Assembly: GCF_002382885.1 (NCBI RefSeq)
Contig: NZ_NWVL01000021.1
Span: 1-64,000 of the forward strand
DNA length: 64,000 nt
Source of the DNA: Streptomyces sp. WZ.A104
Lineage (GTDB): Bacteria; Actinomycetota; Actinomycetes; Streptomycetales; Streptomycetaceae
Direction: 5' to 3'
Positions within the stretch are counted from its first letter, which is position 1; every line of letters begins with the position of its first letter. Of the stretch, positions 41,343 through 50,283 are shown one piece after another. Made by a program: the position numbers and the translations under genes. A model generated the notes under the pieces. The model did no database searches, had not been told where the DNA came from, and saw only the letters and a list, made by a program, of their open reading frames with translations.

Positions 41343-42864
41343 CGAAGCGGCGGTCCTCCGGCTGTACCGCTCGCTGCCCCCGCAGCGGCGCCGGGAGATC
41401 GCCGCTGCCTCCACATCACAGCTCCGCACACGGCTGGCCCGCATCGAGCGGGAGATGGCCATGGACCGATCCCCCGGAGCCATGGCCGCCGTCCTCACCG
41501 ACGGCCGCGAGATGCAAGCCCCCCACCTCGGGCTCATCGACCGCGCCTTCGAGCGGGTAGCAGCCGGAACCCCGACCCGGCTGCTGCTGACCATGCCGCC
41601 CCGGCACGGCAAGTCACGGCGGGCCGCACGGTGGGCGCCCCTGTGGTACCTGCGCAGGCGCCCCGAGCACCGGGTGATGATCGCCTCCTACTCCTCCGAC
41701 CTCGCAGACGACCACGGCCGGTGGATCAGGGACGCGATCCTGTCCTACGAGCAGCAGATCGGCATCAGCCTGCGCCCCGGCTCCTCCGCAGCAAACCGCT
41801 TCGACCTGGTGGGCACCGAAGGCGGAGCCGTGATGGCCGGTGTCGGCGGCGGCCTCACCGGCAAAGGCGCGCACCTGGCCGTGGTGGACGACCCGATCAA
41901 GGACGCCGCCGAAGCCTCCTCCCCCACCATGCGCAAGCGGCTGTGGGAGTGGTGGCAGGCCGTACTGCTGACCCGCATCGAGCCGGGCGGCTCGGTCATC
42001 CTCATCCAGACCCGCTGGGACGAAGACGACCTCGCCGGTCGAGTCCTGGCCGAGGAAGCCGACCGGTGGACGGTCATCGACCTCCCCGCCCTCGCCCTGT
42101 CGGACAGCGATGCGCTCGGCCGCCCGATCGGCGGCGCGCTGTGGCCAGAACGGTACGACGAAGCCGCCCTCGCGGAGATCCGCCGCTCGGTGGGCGAGCG
42201 GGTGTGGTGGAGCCTGTACATGCAACAGCCCCGCCCGCAGGACGGCGGCGTGTGGCAGTGGCCGTGGATCACCGACAACCGCACCAGCGCCGCACAGTTC
42301 CGCGGCATCGACCTGACCCGCATCGTCGTCGCCGTCGACCCGGCGGGCGGGGAATCAGCGGTCGGTGACGAGACCGGCATCGTGGCCGCAGCCAGCGACC
42401 GCGACGGACACCTGTACGTCCTCGAAGACCGCTCCGGGAACCGCGGAGCTGACGCCTGGGGCCGGGAGACCTGCCTCCTCGCGATCGAACTGCGCGCCGA
42501 CGCGATCGTGGTCGAGTCCAACTACGGCGGCGACATGACCCGCCAGGTCATCCACCAGGCATGGCAGGAACTCCAGCGCGAACAGCGCACCGAGAACATG
42601 CTGATGCCCGCCGTCCTCCCGGTCACGGCCAAGCACGGCAAGCGGCTGCGCGCGGAGCCCATCGCGCAGCTCTACGAGCAGGGCCGCGTTCACCACGTCG
42701 GCGAGTGGCCGACGCTGGAACAGCAGATGGTCACCTGGGTTGCCGGCATGGACTCACCGGACCGCATGGACGCCGCCGTACACGCCCTGACGGAGCTAGC
42801 GAACCCGCTCGCTCCAACAGTCAGCACGTCGTACCGAGATAGCCGTCTTGCGAAGCGTCGGTAA
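41329..42864 (+). CDS. Terminase large subunit
   Basis: 511 residues. The ATPase has Walker A MPPRHGKS (residues 89-96), the DEAD-like box LAVVDDPIKD (Asp187-Asp188) and a coupling motif near VILIQTRWDEDDLAGR. The C-terminal nuclease is of the RNase H-type with IVVAVDPAGG (Asp337), VVESNYGG (Glu397) and a late acidic residue in MDAAVHALTEL. TerL drives DNA into the prohead and cuts concatemers. The start at 41329 overlaps the small subunit. Confidence 0.95.
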   Translation: MGRADEAAVLRLYRSLPPQRRREIAAASTSQLRTRLARIEREMAMDRSPGAMAAVLTDGREMQAPHLGLIDRAFERVAAGTPTRLLLTMPPRHGKSRRAARWAPLWYLRRRPEHRVMIASYSSDLADDHGRWIRDAILSYEQQIGISLRPGSSAANRFDLVGTEGGAVMAGVGGGLTGKGAHLAVVDDPIKDAAEASSPTMRKRLWEWWQAVLLTRIEPGGSVILIQTRWDEDDLAGRVLAEEADRWTVIDLPALALSDSDALGRPIGGALWPERYDEAALAEIRRSVGERVWWSLYMQQPRPQDGGVWQWPWITDNRTSAAQFRGIDLTRIVVAVDPAGGESAVGDETGIVAAASDRDGHLYVLEDRSGNRGADAWGRETCLLAIELRADAIVVESNYGGDMTRQVIHQAWQELQREQRTENMLMPAVLPVTAKHGKRLRAEPIAQLYEQGRVHHVGEWPTLEQQMVTWVAGMDSPDRMDAAVHALTELANPLAPTVSTSYRDSRLAKRR

Positions 42865-42957
42865 CCGGAGACGGCGGGATCGCCGGACCCAAATTCGGTG
42901 GCCAACATGCGATCGAGAGAGGTGAGCGTTACCGTGCCCGTAGGGAGAGTGATAGCC

Positions 42958-43104
42958 ATGAGTGACGAGACCAAGGAAATGAAAATTTCCCTGACTGTCG
43001 AGCAGTGGGAAAAGCTTAAAGCTGCCGCTCAGAGCCAGGACATGACCTTGGAGGAGTTCATCACGGGACTGCTTACTAACTTCGTCTCCACTTACACGAA
43101 ATAG
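42958..43104 (+). CDS. Small ribbon-helix-helix-like protein, 48 aa
   Basis: ATG 42958 with AGGGAGAG upstream. The sequence MKISLTVEQWEKLKAAAQSQ and MTLEEFITGLLTNFV fits the CopG/ribbon-helix-helix pattern (one strand, two helices). Its DNA is distinctly AT-richer than the terminase and portal genes on each side. It may be an inserted regulator. Confidence 0.6.
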   Translation: MSDETKEMKISLTVEQWEKLKAAAQSQDMTLEEFITGLLTNFVSTYTK

Positions 43105-43223
43105 ACAGGAAGAGCGTTCGACATAGCGCACCAAGTCCCAACCGCGTCACAGACGGACAGGAAGCCATCCTCGGTGGCGTACGCTGAATTGCGGCGCGGG
43201 GCTGACGATGGGATCTCTCCCCC

Positions 43224-44933
43224 GTGGGCCTGCGCTCCTTCCTTACCGACGCCTGGTCGTGGTTGAACTACAAGCCGATCATGTCGGGCACCGCTGACGG
43301 TCGTCCTCACCCTGCCCTCGCCCCCGAGCTCCAGGCGACCTGGCTCCCGGATGAGGCCGTGCGGAGGCTGGCCGCGTACAAGCTGCTGGCCGCATACGAC
43401 TCGAACCAGGTCGGAGAGCTCTCCGCGCTCACCGGCAACGAAGCAGCCGAGGAGCGGAGGGAGTTCGGAGAGCCATCGGCTTTCGTGGATACGGCCTTGG
43501 CTCATCTGCTGGGCCGCTCGCAGCAGATCGTCGTGCCAGGGGCAGAGCACGTCAGCCATGAGGACGCGGGACCAGAGGCTACTGAAGCAGCCGATCTACA
43601 GGCGCGGCTGCGGCAGTGGGCGGAGGCGGAGCTGCTGCCGCTGCGGATGCAGGCCGCGGAGCGGAAGGCCGTGTTGCTCGGTGACGGGCTGTACCTGCTG
43701 GCGTGGGATGCGGAAAAGCAGCGTGTTCGTCTCAAGACGTACGACCCGGGCTTCTACTTCCCTGTCCTGGAGGACGATGCCGATCCGGGCGACTTTCCCC
43801 GCCGTGTGCACCTTGCGTGGGAGCTGCCGGAGGACCCCAAGCGCGGGGTGAAGGCGCGGGTGCGGCGGATCACGTACGAGCTGGGGCCGATTCAGCCGAC
43901 GACCCGCAGCAACGTGGACGGCGCGGACGGGCGGGAACCCGTCGTGGACGAGTCCGGTGGCTGGCTGCTCGCACCAGGCGACTACGTTGCGGAGCCCGGG
44001 CACATCGAGCGCATCTACCCGTGGGAACGGGGCAAGGCGTCACGGCTGACGTGCTACCTGACCGATGCGGAATGGTTCCTCGATGACATCCGGCACGGGC
44101 AGAGTCTCGATGACCTCCCCATGGACCGTGCCCGGTTCCGGACCCGCGCGGACGGTGAAGTGCTGCACCGTCTCGACCTCCGGCTGGACTTCATCCCGCT
44201 CGTGCACATCACCAACACGGTTGCCGGCGAGGAGCACTTCGGGCAGTCAGTGCTGAGCCGGGTCATGCAGGCGCTCGATGAACTGGCGGAGAGCGACACC
44301 GACTCTGCTCGCGCGTCCGCGACGACGGGAGCGCCGATCATCGCGCTGGCGGGGGCACGGGCGGAGGTGGATCGAGTGACCAGCCGCCCCAAGCCTCTGA
44401 ACGTCTCGCCGGGCACGGTCCTCCAGCTCGCGGACGGTGGCCGTATGGATGTGCTGGACACCTCAGGACAGTTGTCCGAGCTGCGGGCTCGCGCTGAGGA
44501 GATCCGCGACCGGGCCGCCGTGAACGCCCGGCTGCCGGCAGTCAGCCTGGGCACAGTGGACCCGTCCGACGTGCCCAGCGGCTATGCACTCCAGCTGTCG
44601 CTCCAGCCCCTCGACTCGATGGTCGATTCGATGCGTCTGGCCAGGGCGCACAAGTACACGCTGCTGCTGAAGATGGTGCAGCGTATCCACCAGGCGGGGC
44701 AGGCCGAGGGATGGTCTGCGGGGCCTACCGTGCCTGCTCGCCTGGTGTTCGGGCCGCACACACCCTCGGACCGCACGAGCGTCCTCGAAGAGGTCGTGAA
44801 GGGCGTCACCGCAGGTGTGCTCTCCGTGGAGACCGGCATCCGCATGCTGCAAGACGCCGGATACCCGATCGGGGACGCTCAGGAGGAAGTGGCCCGCATT
44901 GCAGCGCGGCGGAAGGCTCCAGAGAAGGTGTGA
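43224..44933 (+). CDS. Portal protein
   Basis: 569 residues from GTG 43224. Size, place directly after TerL, and sequence features fit an SPP1 Gp6-type portal. The stem and clip region includes LPMDRARFRTRADGEVLHRLDLRLDFIPLVHITN. The long helix and crown include DTSGQLSELRARAEEIRDRAAVNARLPAVSLGTVDPSDVPSG. The portal forms the 12-subunit ring through which DNA passes. Confidence 0.88.
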   Translation: MGLRSFLTDAWSWLNYKPIMSGTADGRPHPALAPELQATWLPDEAVRRLAAYKLLAAYDSNQVGELSALTGNEAAEERREFGEPSAFVDTALAHLLGRSQQIVVPGAEHVSHEDAGPEATEAADLQARLRQWAEAELLPLRMQAAERKAVLLGDGLYLLAWDAEKQRVRLKTYDPGFYFPVLEDDADPGDFPRRVHLAWELPEDPKRGVKARVRRITYELGPIQPTTRSNVDGADGREPVVDESGGWLLAPGDYVAEPGHIERIYPWERGKASRLTCYLTDAEWFLDDIRHGQSLDDLPMDRARFRTRADGEVLHRLDLRLDFIPLVHITNTVAGEEHFGQSVLSRVMQALDELAESDTDSARASATTGAPIIALAGARAEVDRVTSRPKPLNVSPGTVLQLADGGRMDVLDTSGQLSELRARAEEIRDRAAVNARLPAVSLGTVDPSDVPSGYALQLSLQPLDSMVDSMRLARAHKYTLLLKMVQRIHQAGQAEGWSAGPTVPARLVFGPHTPSDRTSVLEEVVKGVTAGVLSVETGIRMLQDAGYPIGDAQEEVARIAARRKAPEKV

Positions 44934-44936
44934 CGG

Positions 44937-45455
44937 TCAGCGCGCCTCGTGGAAGTCGGACTTCTTCGCTGCCTTGAATCTCTCGCGCTGCGCCGCAGCG
45001 GACTCACGCAGGTCTTCCTCACCAATCTCGCTCCGGGAGCCACCGCCCCAATCCGTGACGTAGGTTCCCTCGCCTCCCGGAATGCCGTCGATGCGGGTGA
45101 CGAAGAGGCAAGCACCGGCGAAGTCCCCGAACTCGGGGCCGAGCCGCTCGCCTTCGACTGGTGCCCGGCCCGCGGCGAGCCTCGTTCCGTCCTTGCTGTA
45201 GATGACGGTCTCTTCTCCCGAGGCAGCGGTGCGCTCGCACGTGCCGGGCTGCGACCCGGGCTTCGTGTGCTCCTCCACCTGCACGCCCACGCGATAGGCC
45301 GTGAACGGGGTGCGGTCCTTCCACGGCTCCCACGCCCAGAGGGCCGCACCGACGGCCGCGAGCGCGACAGCGCCCGCAGCTGTCCACGCCCGTAGCCGCC
45401 GGTACCGCTTCTTCGTCAGTGGCACGTCGAGCACTTTGTGTTCCCCCTCAAGCAT
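44937..45455 (-). CDS. Single-pass membrane protein inserted antisense in the head operon
   Basis: 172 residues from ATG 45455 (ATG 45467 is also possible). A basic N-terminus (LTKKRYRRLRAWTA) is followed by one membrane helix (AGAVALAAVGAALWAW), then an external domain of ~120 residues with two cysteines, GTCERTAASGEETVIYSKDG and EFGDFAGACLFVTRIDG. It ends 4 bp from the portal stop, on the opposite strand, and breaks the late gene series. The position suggests a moron gene expressed in the lysogen from its own promoter. The function is unknown. Confidence 0.72.
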   Translation of the reverse strand: MLEGEHKVLDVPLTKKRYRRLRAWTAAGAVALAAVGAALWAWEPWKDRTPFTAYRVGVQVEEHTKPGSQPGTCERTAASGEETVIYSKDGTRLAAGRAPVEGERLGPEFGDFAGACLFVTRIDGIPGGEGTYVTDWGGGSRSEIGEEDLRESAAAQRERFKAAKKSDFHEAR

Positions 45456-45555
45456 GGTGTCGATCATGCCAGGCGCCACGGCTGGCCCTCGGGCAGGTGT
45501 TCCGTCTTGGCTTCCGTAGACTCGACCGTGGCGCGGGGCCATCGGGAGCTTTTTG

Positions 45556-46227
45556 ATGACCCGCCCTCTGCCCGATCCGCGTACCGCGCTGGGCTACCGC
45601 CGCGACGGCCGCCCCATCTACCCGATCCTCGGCGCGTCTTCTGCTGATCCGTCGAACGACGACGCCACGCTCACCCTCAGCCAGAAGCAGCTGAACACGC
45701 TCCTGGCCCGCGAGAAGGACCAAGGCGGCAGGGCCGCAGTGCGGGCCCTGGTGGAGAAGCTGGGATTCTCCACCAATACCGACCTCACGGACTTCGTCAC
45801 CCGCCAACGTCAGACCGAACAGGATCAGCTGACCGAGACGCAGCGTCGCGAGCAGGATCTGACCACGCGGGAGAACGCTATCGCCGCCCGCGAGGCGCAA
45901 GCTGCGGCACGGGAACGTGAAGCGTCTCGCCGTGCAGTCCTGGCCCGGGAGGGCTCCACAGGTGAGGACCTGGACGACGCCCTGACGCTGCTGCGTATCC
46001 CGGACGACGCCGACGACGCCACGGTGAGTACCGCGGTGCACGAGCTGAAGACCCGCCGCCCCGAGCTGTTCACCGCATCGGCTCCCGGTGGCGGGCAGCC
46101 GCCTGCCGCTCCCGGAGGCGCCCCGGCATCGGTCCCGCCGCCCCGGCCGGGCAGCACCGACCGCAAGCCGGGCTCGGCTGGTATCGAGATGGCCCGCCGC
46201 CGGGGCCTGATCCCTCCCGCCCAATAG
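45556..46227 (+). CDS. Capsid scaffolding protein
   Basis: 223 residues from ATG 45556 with GGGAG seven bases upstream. It has a short N-terminal segment, a charged coiled-coil middle (TRQRQTEQDQLTETQRREQDLTTRENAIAAREAQ and on), a Pro/Gly-rich linker and a basic C-terminal tail (GSAGIEMARRRGLIPPAQ). The basic tail is what binds the capsid protein in known scaffolds. It sits directly before the decoration and capsid genes. No protease gene is seen, so the scaffold is probably released whole. Confidence 0.82.
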   Translation: MTRPLPDPRTALGYRRDGRPIYPILGASSADPSNDDATLTLSQKQLNTLLAREKDQGGRAAVRALVEKLGFSTNTDLTDFVTRQRQTEQDQLTETQRREQDLTTRENAIAAREAQAAAREREASRRAVLAREGSTGEDLDDALTLLRIPDDADDATVSTAVHELKTRRPELFTASAPGGGQPPAAPGGAPASVPPPRPGSTDRKPGSAGIEMARRRGLIPPAQ

Positions 46228-46336
46228 CGGGGCCGGACCTGCTTCTGGGGACCACGCCCCTCTTCTGCTTCGTGGACCGCGCCACACCGGTGAGCGCGTG
46301 ACCGCTTGCTCAACGCTCAACAGGAGGACACACGGC

Positions 46337-46765
46337 GTGATCCAGCCGTACACCACCACGGTCACGGCGACCGCAGATCGGGACTGGCTTGCGTCCCGGC
46401 ACGGCACCGATGCCACCGACACCATCACCCTCGACCTGGCCCAGTTCACCAAGGACACCCACTACGTGGAGCCCACCGGCTCCCGGCCGCACGGCTATGT
46501 GCGCTCCGGTGTGCCCGTCGGGCAGATCACTGCATCCGGCCTCTACGGGCCTTACGACCCCGCCGCGACCGACGGCCGTGAGGTCCTGGCCGGCCTCGTG
46601 TATGCCGAGGTGCCGTTCACACCCGGCACCAGTAAGGTTCCGGCCGCTCTGTTCTGGCACGGCACTGCCTACGCCGACAAGGTTCCCGGCGGCATCGACC
46701 CGGCCAAAATCAGCCCCAGCACGGCCGGAGCGCAGATCCGCTTCCTCGGGGCGGTGAGCGCATGA
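46337..46765 (+). CDS. Head decoration protein (lambda gpD-like)
   Basis: 142 residues from GTG 46337, with AGGAGG nine bases upstream. The C-terminal part (REVLAGLVYAEVPFTPGT and FWHGTAYADKVPGGID) fits the head-decoration family. These trimeric proteins sit on the capsid three-fold axes and strengthen it. The stop overlaps the start of the capsid gene (ATGA). Confidence 0.82.
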   Translation: MIQPYTTTVTATADRDWLASRHGTDATDTITLDLAQFTKDTHYVEPTGSRPHGYVRSGVPVGQITASGLYGPYDPAATDGREVLAGLVYAEVPFTPGTSKVPAALFWHGTAYADKVPGGIDPAKISPSTAGAQIRFLGAVSA

Positions 46766-47811
46766 GCATCGCCGACCTGTTGAAGAACGTCAGCGTCGCG
46801 GACCTGACGGCCTACGCCCGCGCCATCCCCAGCCCGCAGGACTTCCTGCTCACCCAGTCGGTGTTCGTCGAGACCCAGGTGAGCGACGTCAAGTGGCGTA
46901 TCCGGCAGACCAAGCGGCGCGTGAACGCCGCCTCCTACCGCGCCTACGACGCCAGCGTGCCGTTCGCCAAGCGGCAGGCGGAGACCACGCAGACCGAAGG
47001 CACCCTTCCCGCTCTGGGGCAGAAGCTCCTCGTCGGTGAAATGGAGCAGCTGCTTCTCGACGCTTCCCGCGGCGCGGACGAGGACCGGCTGATCGAGCTG
47101 CTGTACGACGACGTGGAACGTCATGTGGAGGCGATCCGCTCCCGGCTGGAGCTGGCCGCCGGGGATGTCCTCACCGACGGCAAGTTCTCCCTGAAGGGCG
47201 AGAACGGCCTCACCGTCGAGGTGGACTACGGGGTGCCGGCGGCGAACATGCCGACCGCGCCGAAGCCGTGGTCGGACCCTGATGCGGACCCCATCGCGGA
47301 CGAGCTGCGGTGGATCGACTACCTCGACTCCATCGGCGCTCCGGCCCCCGAGTCGGCGCTGACCAGCCGCAAGGCGTGGTCGCATCTGGCGTCCAACGGC
47401 GCCTACCGGGCCGCCTACTACGGCACTGCGATCGGTGCGCAGACACCGACCGCCACACTCAACCCGGAGCAGGTCAACTCGGTGCGCGGCACCTACGGCC
47501 TGCCTCCGGTCACCTTCTACAAAGCTCAGGTGTGGCAGGACGACGTGTCCAAGCGGGTACTGCCCGAGGACCGGTGGGTGCTGCTGCCGCCCGAGCGGGC
47601 GAAGTGGGGCCAGACCCAGTACGGCACCACGGCGGAGTCCCTGGCCCTGTCCCGTGGCACCACGCCGCAGATTGACCGGGAGGAGGCACCCGGCATCGTG
47701 ATCACCCGTGACGTCGAGGACGACCCGGTGCAGATCTGGACCAAGGGCGCCGCTATGGCCATGCCGGTGCTGTACGCGCCGGACTGCCACATCACCGCGA
47801 CGGTCCTCTAA
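46762..47811 (+). CDS. Major capsid protein (lambda gpE family)
   Basis: 349 residues. Features of the gpE branch of the HK97 fold are an N-terminal arm (DLLKNVSVADLTAYARAIP), the E-loop region KRRVNAASYRAYDASVPFAKRQ, a spine helix (RLIELLYDDVERHVEAIRSRLELAAGDVLTDGKF) and the C-terminal part with QVWQDDVSKRVLPEDRWVLLPP. It forms the icosahedral shell together with the decoration protein. The gene is between decoration and a small head gene in a tightly coupled order. Confidence 0.92.
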   Translation: MSIADLLKNVSVADLTAYARAIPSPQDFLLTQSVFVETQVSDVKWRIRQTKRRVNAASYRAYDASVPFAKRQAETTQTEGTLPALGQKLLVGEMEQLLLDASRGADEDRLIELLYDDVERHVEAIRSRLELAAGDVLTDGKFSLKGENGLTVEVDYGVPAANMPTAPKPWSDPDADPIADELRWIDYLDSIGAPAPESALTSRKAWSHLASNGAYRAAYYGTAIGAQTPTATLNPEQVNSVRGTYGLPPVTFYKAQVWQDDVSKRVLPEDRWVLLPPERAKWGQTQYGTTAESLALSRGTTPQIDREEAPGIVITRDVEDDPVQIWTKGAAMAMPVLYAPDCHITATVL

Positions 47812-48026
47812 TGAGCGCCGCCGTCCACGCCCTGGGCGTACTCAGCACCGCTGTACACGTCATCGACCCGGAAACCCGAACCGCGTTCGTTCTCGGTCCG
47901 GGCGAGGAGGTGACGAACCCGGCTATCGCTCAGCAGATCACCAACCCGCGCTGCTGGAAGGACAGCGCACCAGTCAGGCCCGCTGGAGGTCGGGGAGGTA
48001 GGAAGGCCAAGGCCACAGACGACTGA
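47811..48026 (+). CDS. Small head-region protein, 71 aa
   Basis: ATG 47811 overlaps the capsid stop by one base (TAATG). The sequence TAVHVIDPETRTAFVLGPGEEVTNPAIAQQI is a small beta domain with a basic Gly/Lys tail. Such proteins after the capsid gene are often head fibre or connector-associated. The role is inferred from place. Confidence 0.6.
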   Translation: MSAAVHALGVLSTAVHVIDPETRTAFVLGPGEEVTNPAIAQQITNPRCWKDSAPVRPAGGRGGRKAKATDD

Positions 48027-48046
48027 TTGACCGTTCCCCGAACGGA

Positions 48047-48292
48047 TCACGCTTCCTCGTACATCTCTCCGCTCAGGATGTCTTGCGCCATCTGCGTGAT
48101 GACGTCACGCCTGGTCGTCTCCCCGGTCGTCGGCTCGGGATACCCGGTGGGTAGATCGCGCTCCACTGCGTCCACGATGTCCTTGATCTCGAACGTGATG
48201 TTCGTGTCTACCGCGAGACCGGCAACGGTTTCGACGGCCCGCTCCGTCCGCGTGATCAGGTCCAAGGTCAGCGACTCATAGTCAACATCCAT
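48047..48292 (-). CDS. Small antisense protein, 81 aa
   Basis: From ATG 48292. Acidic and helical: YESLTLDLITRTERAVETVAGL, then ITFEIKDIVDAVERDLPTGYPEPTTGETTRRDVITQMAQDIL. It lies antisense between the head gene at 47811 and the next connector gene, a second insert of the kind seen at 44937. It has no membrane segment or known domain. Confidence 0.6.
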   Translation of the reverse strand: MDVDYESLTLDLITRTERAVETVAGLAVDTNITFEIKDIVDAVERDLPTGYPEPTTGETTRRDVITQMAQDILSGEMYEEA

Positions 48293-48366
48293 GCGACAAA
48301 GGGTAGTCGAGGGCGGATGCCCGAAGACTCGGGGTCAAGAACAGGCATCTATCCGCAACAACACCA

Positions 48367-48397
48367 GATGGGAGGGGCCACCACGGTCCCTCCCATC
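48367..48397. terminator. Perfect 10-bp hairpin between capsid and connector genes
   Basis: GATGGGAGGG (48367-48376) pairs with CCCTCCCATC (48388-48397), loop 11 bases. It lies 22 bp before GTG 48419 and argues against translation from the upstream ATG at 48317. Confidence 0.65.
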
Positions 48398-48418
48398 CCT
48401 GCCTCTCAGGAGCAACCC

Positions 48419-48739
48419 GTGAACAGCAATGTGCTGCGCTGGCTTCTTGCCCAGCTCGGGCCCGACACGGACCCCGCCGATCTGACCCAGCGGTACGAAC
48501 GCCTTGGCTCCGCCCGCGACGTGGCCCTCGAAGTACTCAACGAACGCATCGCCTCCCTCGTGGCCGAACCCCTGAAGGTCACCGTCAACGGTGTAGCGAC
48601 CATCGACCACACGGCGAACGTCGCCGCACTCGAACGTCGGTACACCCAGGTGGCGTCGGCGACCGCTCCCGATGCGAATCCGCAGGAGGACGGTGGCGGA
48701 GTCGTCGCTTGGGAACTCCTTGCCCGCCCCCGCCGGTAG
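48419..48739 (+). CDS. Head-tail region protein, 106 aa
   Basis: The start is GTG 48419 with AGGAG six bases upstream. Helical N-terminus (NSNVLRWLLAQLGPDTDPADLTQRYERLGSARDVALEVLNERI) and a short strand pair (LKVTVNGVATIDHTANVAAL). Its place between capsid and connector genes suggests a head completion role. No family recognised. Confidence 0.55.
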   Translation: MNSNVLRWLLAQLGPDTDPADLTQRYERLGSARDVALEVLNERIASLVAEPLKVTVNGVATIDHTANVAALERRYTQVASATAPDANPQEDGGGVVAWELLARPRR

Positions 48740-48877
48740 GCACCGGCAGCGTACGCGAAGGTGTGGTCAATGGGCACAGGAGGAAACTCACAAGCTCATC
48801 GCTCGTCTTCTGCAGCGGCCGCGAGCGCCCGGCTGGACCATCTGAGCCGTCTGCTTGACGCTCCTAGGCTGCGGATC

Positions 48878-49246
48878 ATGAGCACTGATGATCACGTTCG
48901 ACGTATTCGGATTACCGCGAGCGACCAGGGCGGGGCGGTGATCGAGGTCGATGGTCGCGATGTTGCTGGGGCGGTCGAGGCGTACCGGCTGACGCAGACC
49001 GTGGAGGAGGGTCCTGAGCTCACCTTGTACATGCGGCCGGGTTGGCAGGGTCTTGCCTACGAGGGCGTGGGTGAGGTGCTGACGGAGCCGGCGGACCTAC
49101 GGCATGTGGTGATCGACTTTCTGGACGCGGTGGACTGGGAACGGCTCGATGACGCGGTGCTGGCTCGTGAGGATCTCGACGGGAAGCCGGGTGAGCTGAC
49201 GCGGGGCATGTTGTCGCAGCTGCGGGAGTGGGCGGCTCGTGCTTGA
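48878..49246 (+). CDS. Hypothetical protein in the head-tail region, 122 aa
   Basis: ATG 48878 gives MSTDDHVRRIRITASDQGGAVIEVDGRDVAGAVEAYRLTQ, a beta-rich start. The rest is acidic and helical (DLRHVVIDFLDAVDWERLDDAVLA). There is no clear ribosome site, so an upstream start is possible. The 3' end overlaps the next gene by 8 bp. Confidence 0.55.
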   Translation: MSTDDHVRRIRITASDQGGAVIEVDGRDVAGAVEAYRLTQTVEEGPELTLYMRPGWQGLAYEGVGEVLTEPADLRHVVIDFLDAVDWERLDDAVLAREDLDGKPGELTRGMLSQLREWAARA

Positions 49247-49655
49247 TCAGTTGGGTATCGAGCGGTTCGCGGAGAAGCATCTGATGCCGGATCGTGTGGA
49301 GATCACCCGCGACGGTGGTGAGCAGGTTCTGGACCCTGAGACTGGGCGGCTGGAGCCTGCCCCGCGCCGGGATGTGTACGAGGGTCCGGCGGGTTTCTAC
49401 CCGAGGCAGGAACGTATCCGCAGCCGTTCCGGGCGTACTGGGGCGTGGGTGGACGAGGTGCGGCCTGCGTACCGGCTGCTGTTGCCGTTGCGGGCGGGCG
49501 AGGTGTGGGAGTCCGATTCTGTTCTGGTCACGCAGGCTCGTGACGAGCAGGCGGTAGGCCGTACGTACTCGGTGGCGGCTTTGGGTGAGGTGTCGTCGCT
49601 TCCGATCGTGCGCACGGTGTGGTTGGAGGAGCACAACCGGGCGGTGGCTTCGTGA
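49239..49655 (+). CDS. Head-tail connector protein (DUF6093-like)
   Basis: 138 residues from GTG 49239. The sequence LMPDRVEITRDGGEQVLDPETGRL, then GFYPRQERI and RPAYRLLLPLRAGEVWESDSVLVTQARDEQAVGRTYSV, matches the short beta-barrel connectors that follow the capsid genes in actinophages. It couples to the previous and next genes by overlap. Confidence 0.7.
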   Translation: MLDQLGIERFAEKHLMPDRVEITRDGGEQVLDPETGRLEPAPRRDVYEGPAGFYPRQERIRSRSGRTGAWVDEVRPAYRLLLPLRAGEVWESDSVLVTQARDEQAVGRTYSVAALGEVSSLPIVRTVWLEEHNRAVAS

Positions 49656-50053
49656 GCGGGTCTGCGTCGTCGAACGCTGCCGCGGTGGCGCGTGCGTTGG
49701 ATCGTGCGGCCGGGCGGACTCTCCCGGCGGTGGAGACAGCGATGCGGCACAGCGCGAAGGCGCTGACGTACAGGGTGCAGCGCAATGCGTCGGGGCGGCC
49801 GGGCCCCCGTGTGATCACCGGGAGGTATCGGGCGTCGTGGCGCAGTGAGGTGTTCCGCGACGGTCGGACGGTCGTGGGCGTGGTGGGCACGGGGGCGCCG
49901 CAGGCTCGGCGGCTGGAGTTCGGGTTCGTCGGTGTGGACAGTCTGGGCCGCAGGTACAACCAGCCCCCGTTCCCCCATGTGGGTCCTGCGGTGGAGGCCA
50001 TCGGCCCGGTGCTGGTGCGGGAGTTCGGTGACGCGCTGAGGCGGTCGCTGTGA
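49652..50053 (+). CDS. HK97 gp10-like head-tail protein
   Basis: 133 residues from GTG 49652 (GTGA overlap with the stop before). The pattern AVARALDRAAGRTLPAVETAMRHSAKALTYRVQRNASGRPGPRVITGRYRASW, then GAPQARRLEFGFVG and PPFPHVGPAVEAIGPVLVREFGDAL, is that of the HK97-gp10 family of connectors. Confidence 0.8.
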   Translation: MSGSASSNAAAVARALDRAAGRTLPAVETAMRHSAKALTYRVQRNASGRPGPRVITGRYRASWRSEVFRDGRTVVGVVGTGAPQARRLEFGFVGVDSLGRRYNQPPFPHVGPAVEAIGPVLVREFGDALRRSL

Positions 50054-50283
50054 GTGCGTTGACGGAGGACCTGGAGGTGGCGCTGGCGGAGGTGATGGCG
50101 GAGAACGAGCGGGGTCTTCTGGCTCGTGCGGTTGTCGTGGTGGAGGTCTTGGACGACGACGGCGAGCGCGCCTTGTCGGTTCTGACGACTCCTGGGCTGC
50201 CGGACTGGGATGCGCTGGGGATGTGCAGGTTCGGTGTGCTGTCCATCGAGAATCCGGCTGGCTTCAATGGGGAGGGCGAGTGA
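50050..50283 (+). CDS. Small head-tail region protein, 77 aa
   Basis: GTG 50050, overlapping the gene before. Acidic, with VVVVEVLDDDGERALSVLTTPGLPDWDALGMCRFGVLSIENP. Genes of this size and place occur between connector and tail-completion genes. No domain name. Confidence 0.6.
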   Translation: MSALTEDLEVALAEVMAENERGLLARAVVVVEVLDDDGERALSVLTTPGLPDWDALGMCRFGVLSIENPAGFNGEGE

